From Basidiobolus meristosporus CBS 931.73 (taxonomy: Eukaryota > Basidiobolomycota > Basidiobolomycetes > Basidiobolales > Basidiobolaceae), in assembly GCA_002104905.1 (NCBI GenBank), contig MCFE01000037.1, positions 1-64,000 on the forward strand: 64,000 bases of DNA, given 5' to 3'. The position numbers were made by a program, and so were the translations under genes. Positions 62,677 through 64,000 of the stretch are shown in pieces. Each line of letters opens with the position of its first letter. Within the stretch, counting starts at the first letter, position 1. Under the pieces are notes generated by a model. The model saw nothing but the letters and a program-made list of their open reading frames with translations, did not search any database and was not told where the DNA came from.

Positions 62677-64000
62677 TTACAACTTGAGGGATTTCAAAAG
62701 CTGGGTACAAACATCCTTGTACTCCCACGGATGTCCACTCAACCGGCTGAACCTTATCCCGTGAAGCCCAAGAAGCAACGCAACCTTTACAATTGTTATT
62801 TGGAAGCACAAAACCCCCTCTTCACCTCGGACGACCTCAGCGATCGGTTCGTCGCCCTCATCCTCAGAGGTACTTTCATCCGAGAACGACCCCGACTCCC
62901 TCCTCTCGTCGGAGCAGCGGTCTGGGCTTGGTGTGGCATCAGAATTGTCGGGAAACAGCGCAGACTTGTGGCCCCGCAGTCCAAGCCGGGAACTCCAGTT
63001 CCGCTGTGGCTCTGGTGAGAGTAGAGTTTTGTTGGGTTCGTGTTTGCGATTTAAACGCCTGTTAGGCTTGTAGATGCATTCAAAGTATCCTTTTCCTTCG
63101 CGCCATTCAATCCCCAGCGCGTCTAAGGATTTTACGATATTCAACCGTATGGCGGCTGGCTTTTTGGTAGTAGTGGTCGTCACAGAAAACAGTCCTTTGA
63201 GGAATACCGGCCTGATGTACGCATCAGCGGTGCAGCTCGGACTCTGCGGCGGTGTTTGTCTCTGGGACTCGGTGGGTGCACCGGTTAGCAGTATGGTTGG
63301 TAAAGGCTCTTGGTGTTGAGCTGGCTCGGGACATACTTCGGCATCGTCCTGGCGCTTGGACTGCGAGGTATGCATGGATTTACTGCGTGACACGGCATCG
63401 TTGGATGATTTTTCGCTTTTGGATTTCTGGCTACCATACCTTCCCATTGCGGGTCGGAGGGCTTGGCTGATGCGACGAAAGACTTTCCCGGAACTGGACT
63501 CTGGTTGGATGACGCCGGTTAGTGATTAGTGCTGAGGTGCTTGAGAATTCCATGGTGTTACCTGAGAAGGATTTTTTGATTTTTCGGATTGAATCCTTGC
63601 GCTTTTCGGCTGGGGGCGGCGTTAGGTGTTGGCTCTGGGGCACAACGACCGGAGCTTGCACTTTTTCGCGATCCATCTTCTCCTGCACCAGGTAATAAAT
63701 GGATAGAAGGGGGTGGCGGAAGTGATCGTGCTGTTCCTTATATGCTTCACTCTCCAAGACACCCTCCAGCTGAGCCCGAATACTCTCTTCACCACCAAAC
63801 TCGAATCCGGCCATCCGTTTGATCACATCACCATCCAATGGTGATGCAAGTGGCTTACGTTGAGGAACATGACTCTCGACAGGGCTTTCATAGTCAATAT
63901 TCATCCACGGGTGCTGAATGATCTCATCCATTGTTGCTCGCTCTGAGGGATCGGCCACCAGTATTCTAGATAAGAGACTCTTGCACTCTGTTATGTGGTC
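62677..64000 (-). CDS. KIN1/MARK-type serine/threonine protein kinase, C-terminal part
   Basis: The gene enters from the right edge, so only the 3' part is present. At 63960 the kinase domain is ending (SRILVADPSERATMDEIIQH, HPWMN). A linker with basic and Ser-rich stretches (KRKDSIRKIKKSFS) follows. A 61-nt intron (63501-63561) restores SSSGKVFRRISQALRP. The last exon has a disordered region and a KA1 domain: FLKGLFSVTTTTTKKP, IVKSLDALGIEWREGKGYFE and CFQITIVKVALLLGLHGIRF, ending LLKSLKL. Kinase plus KA1 is the layout of Kin1/Kin2 and MARK kinases, which act at sites of polarised growth through phospholipid binding of KA1. Confidence 0.9.

Noticed and set aside
62584-63018. 144-codon plus-strand frame opposite the kinase KA1 exon
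   Set aside because: Antisense to a clearly conserved coding exon; no domain.
1-64000. CRISPR arrays, phage or bacterial defence genes
   Set aside because: The window is eukaryotic (spliceosomal introns, nuclear housekeeping genes); no regularly spaced repeat array was found.

Overview
The window is a nuclear fungal contig. Support comes from fungal or opisthokont housekeeping genes (DIS3, UBA1, PSF1, CWC25, uS8, a neurofibromin-type RasGAP), short GT-AG introns mostly of 54-65 nt (a few of 35-39 nt), a Ty3/gypsy relic, a CBM18 chitin-binding protein and a GATA factor. A large family of secreted GH20 enzymes, a Frizzled-like receptor and CBM18 suggest a zygomycete-grade or other early-diverging fungus (a Basidiobolus-like lineage is one guess). 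The genus cannot be fixed from this sequence.

Layout. 0-4 kb: a 3'-truncated, frameshifted Ty3/gypsy element on the minus strand. 4-6.7 kb: non-coding DNA with two imperfect inverted repeats. 6.7-8.1 kb: a secreted DUF3472-like/CBM18 protein. 8.9-9.1 kb: a three-unit tandem repeat. 9.4-18.1 kb: a very large neurofibromin (NF1/Ira) gene. 19.1-19.9 kb: a STIMATE-family membrane protein gene assembled here from four exons, with one apparent frameshift. 20-26 kb: a two-finger GATA factor in long non-coding flanks that carry palindromes and a MITE-like repeat. 26.1-26.8 kb: a four-exon PEX39-like gene. 26.9-30.8 kb: UBA1. 31.3-33.2 kb: CWC25. 33.7-34.9 kb: uS8 and a stand-alone GNL3/Grn1 N-terminal-domain protein. 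35.2-38.2 kb: DIS3/Rrp44. 38.6-39.2 kb: PSF1. 39.6-40.2 kb: an unrecognised three-exon small gene.

41.4-57.2 kb is the outstanding region: seven tandem, same-strand, intronless GH20 beta-N-acetylhexosaminidase genes, nearly identical in coding sequence but with unrelated spacers. Each keeps a TATAAATA box 42-70 nt before its ATG. Diagnostic residues sort into an A and a B type that are shuffled among copies, which points to concerted evolution by gene conversion. Synonymous differences concentrate in the first ~48 coding bases. An MFS sugar-transporter-like gene with altered sugar-binding residues follows on the opposite strand.

60.8-64 kb: a 69-aa putative mitochondrial membrane protein, a five-exon single-pass protein with a Frizzled-like cysteine-rich ectodomain, and the 3' part of a KIN1/MARK-type kinase that runs off the right edge.

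How the genes could work together: the hexosaminidases (chitin-oligomer hydrolysis to GlcNAc), the CBM18 protein and perhaps the transporter fit an extracellular chitin-use or wall-remodelling theme. That link is inference from family knowledge and proximity. The other genes are unlinked housekeeping functions. No tRNA, rRNA or CRISPR array was seen.
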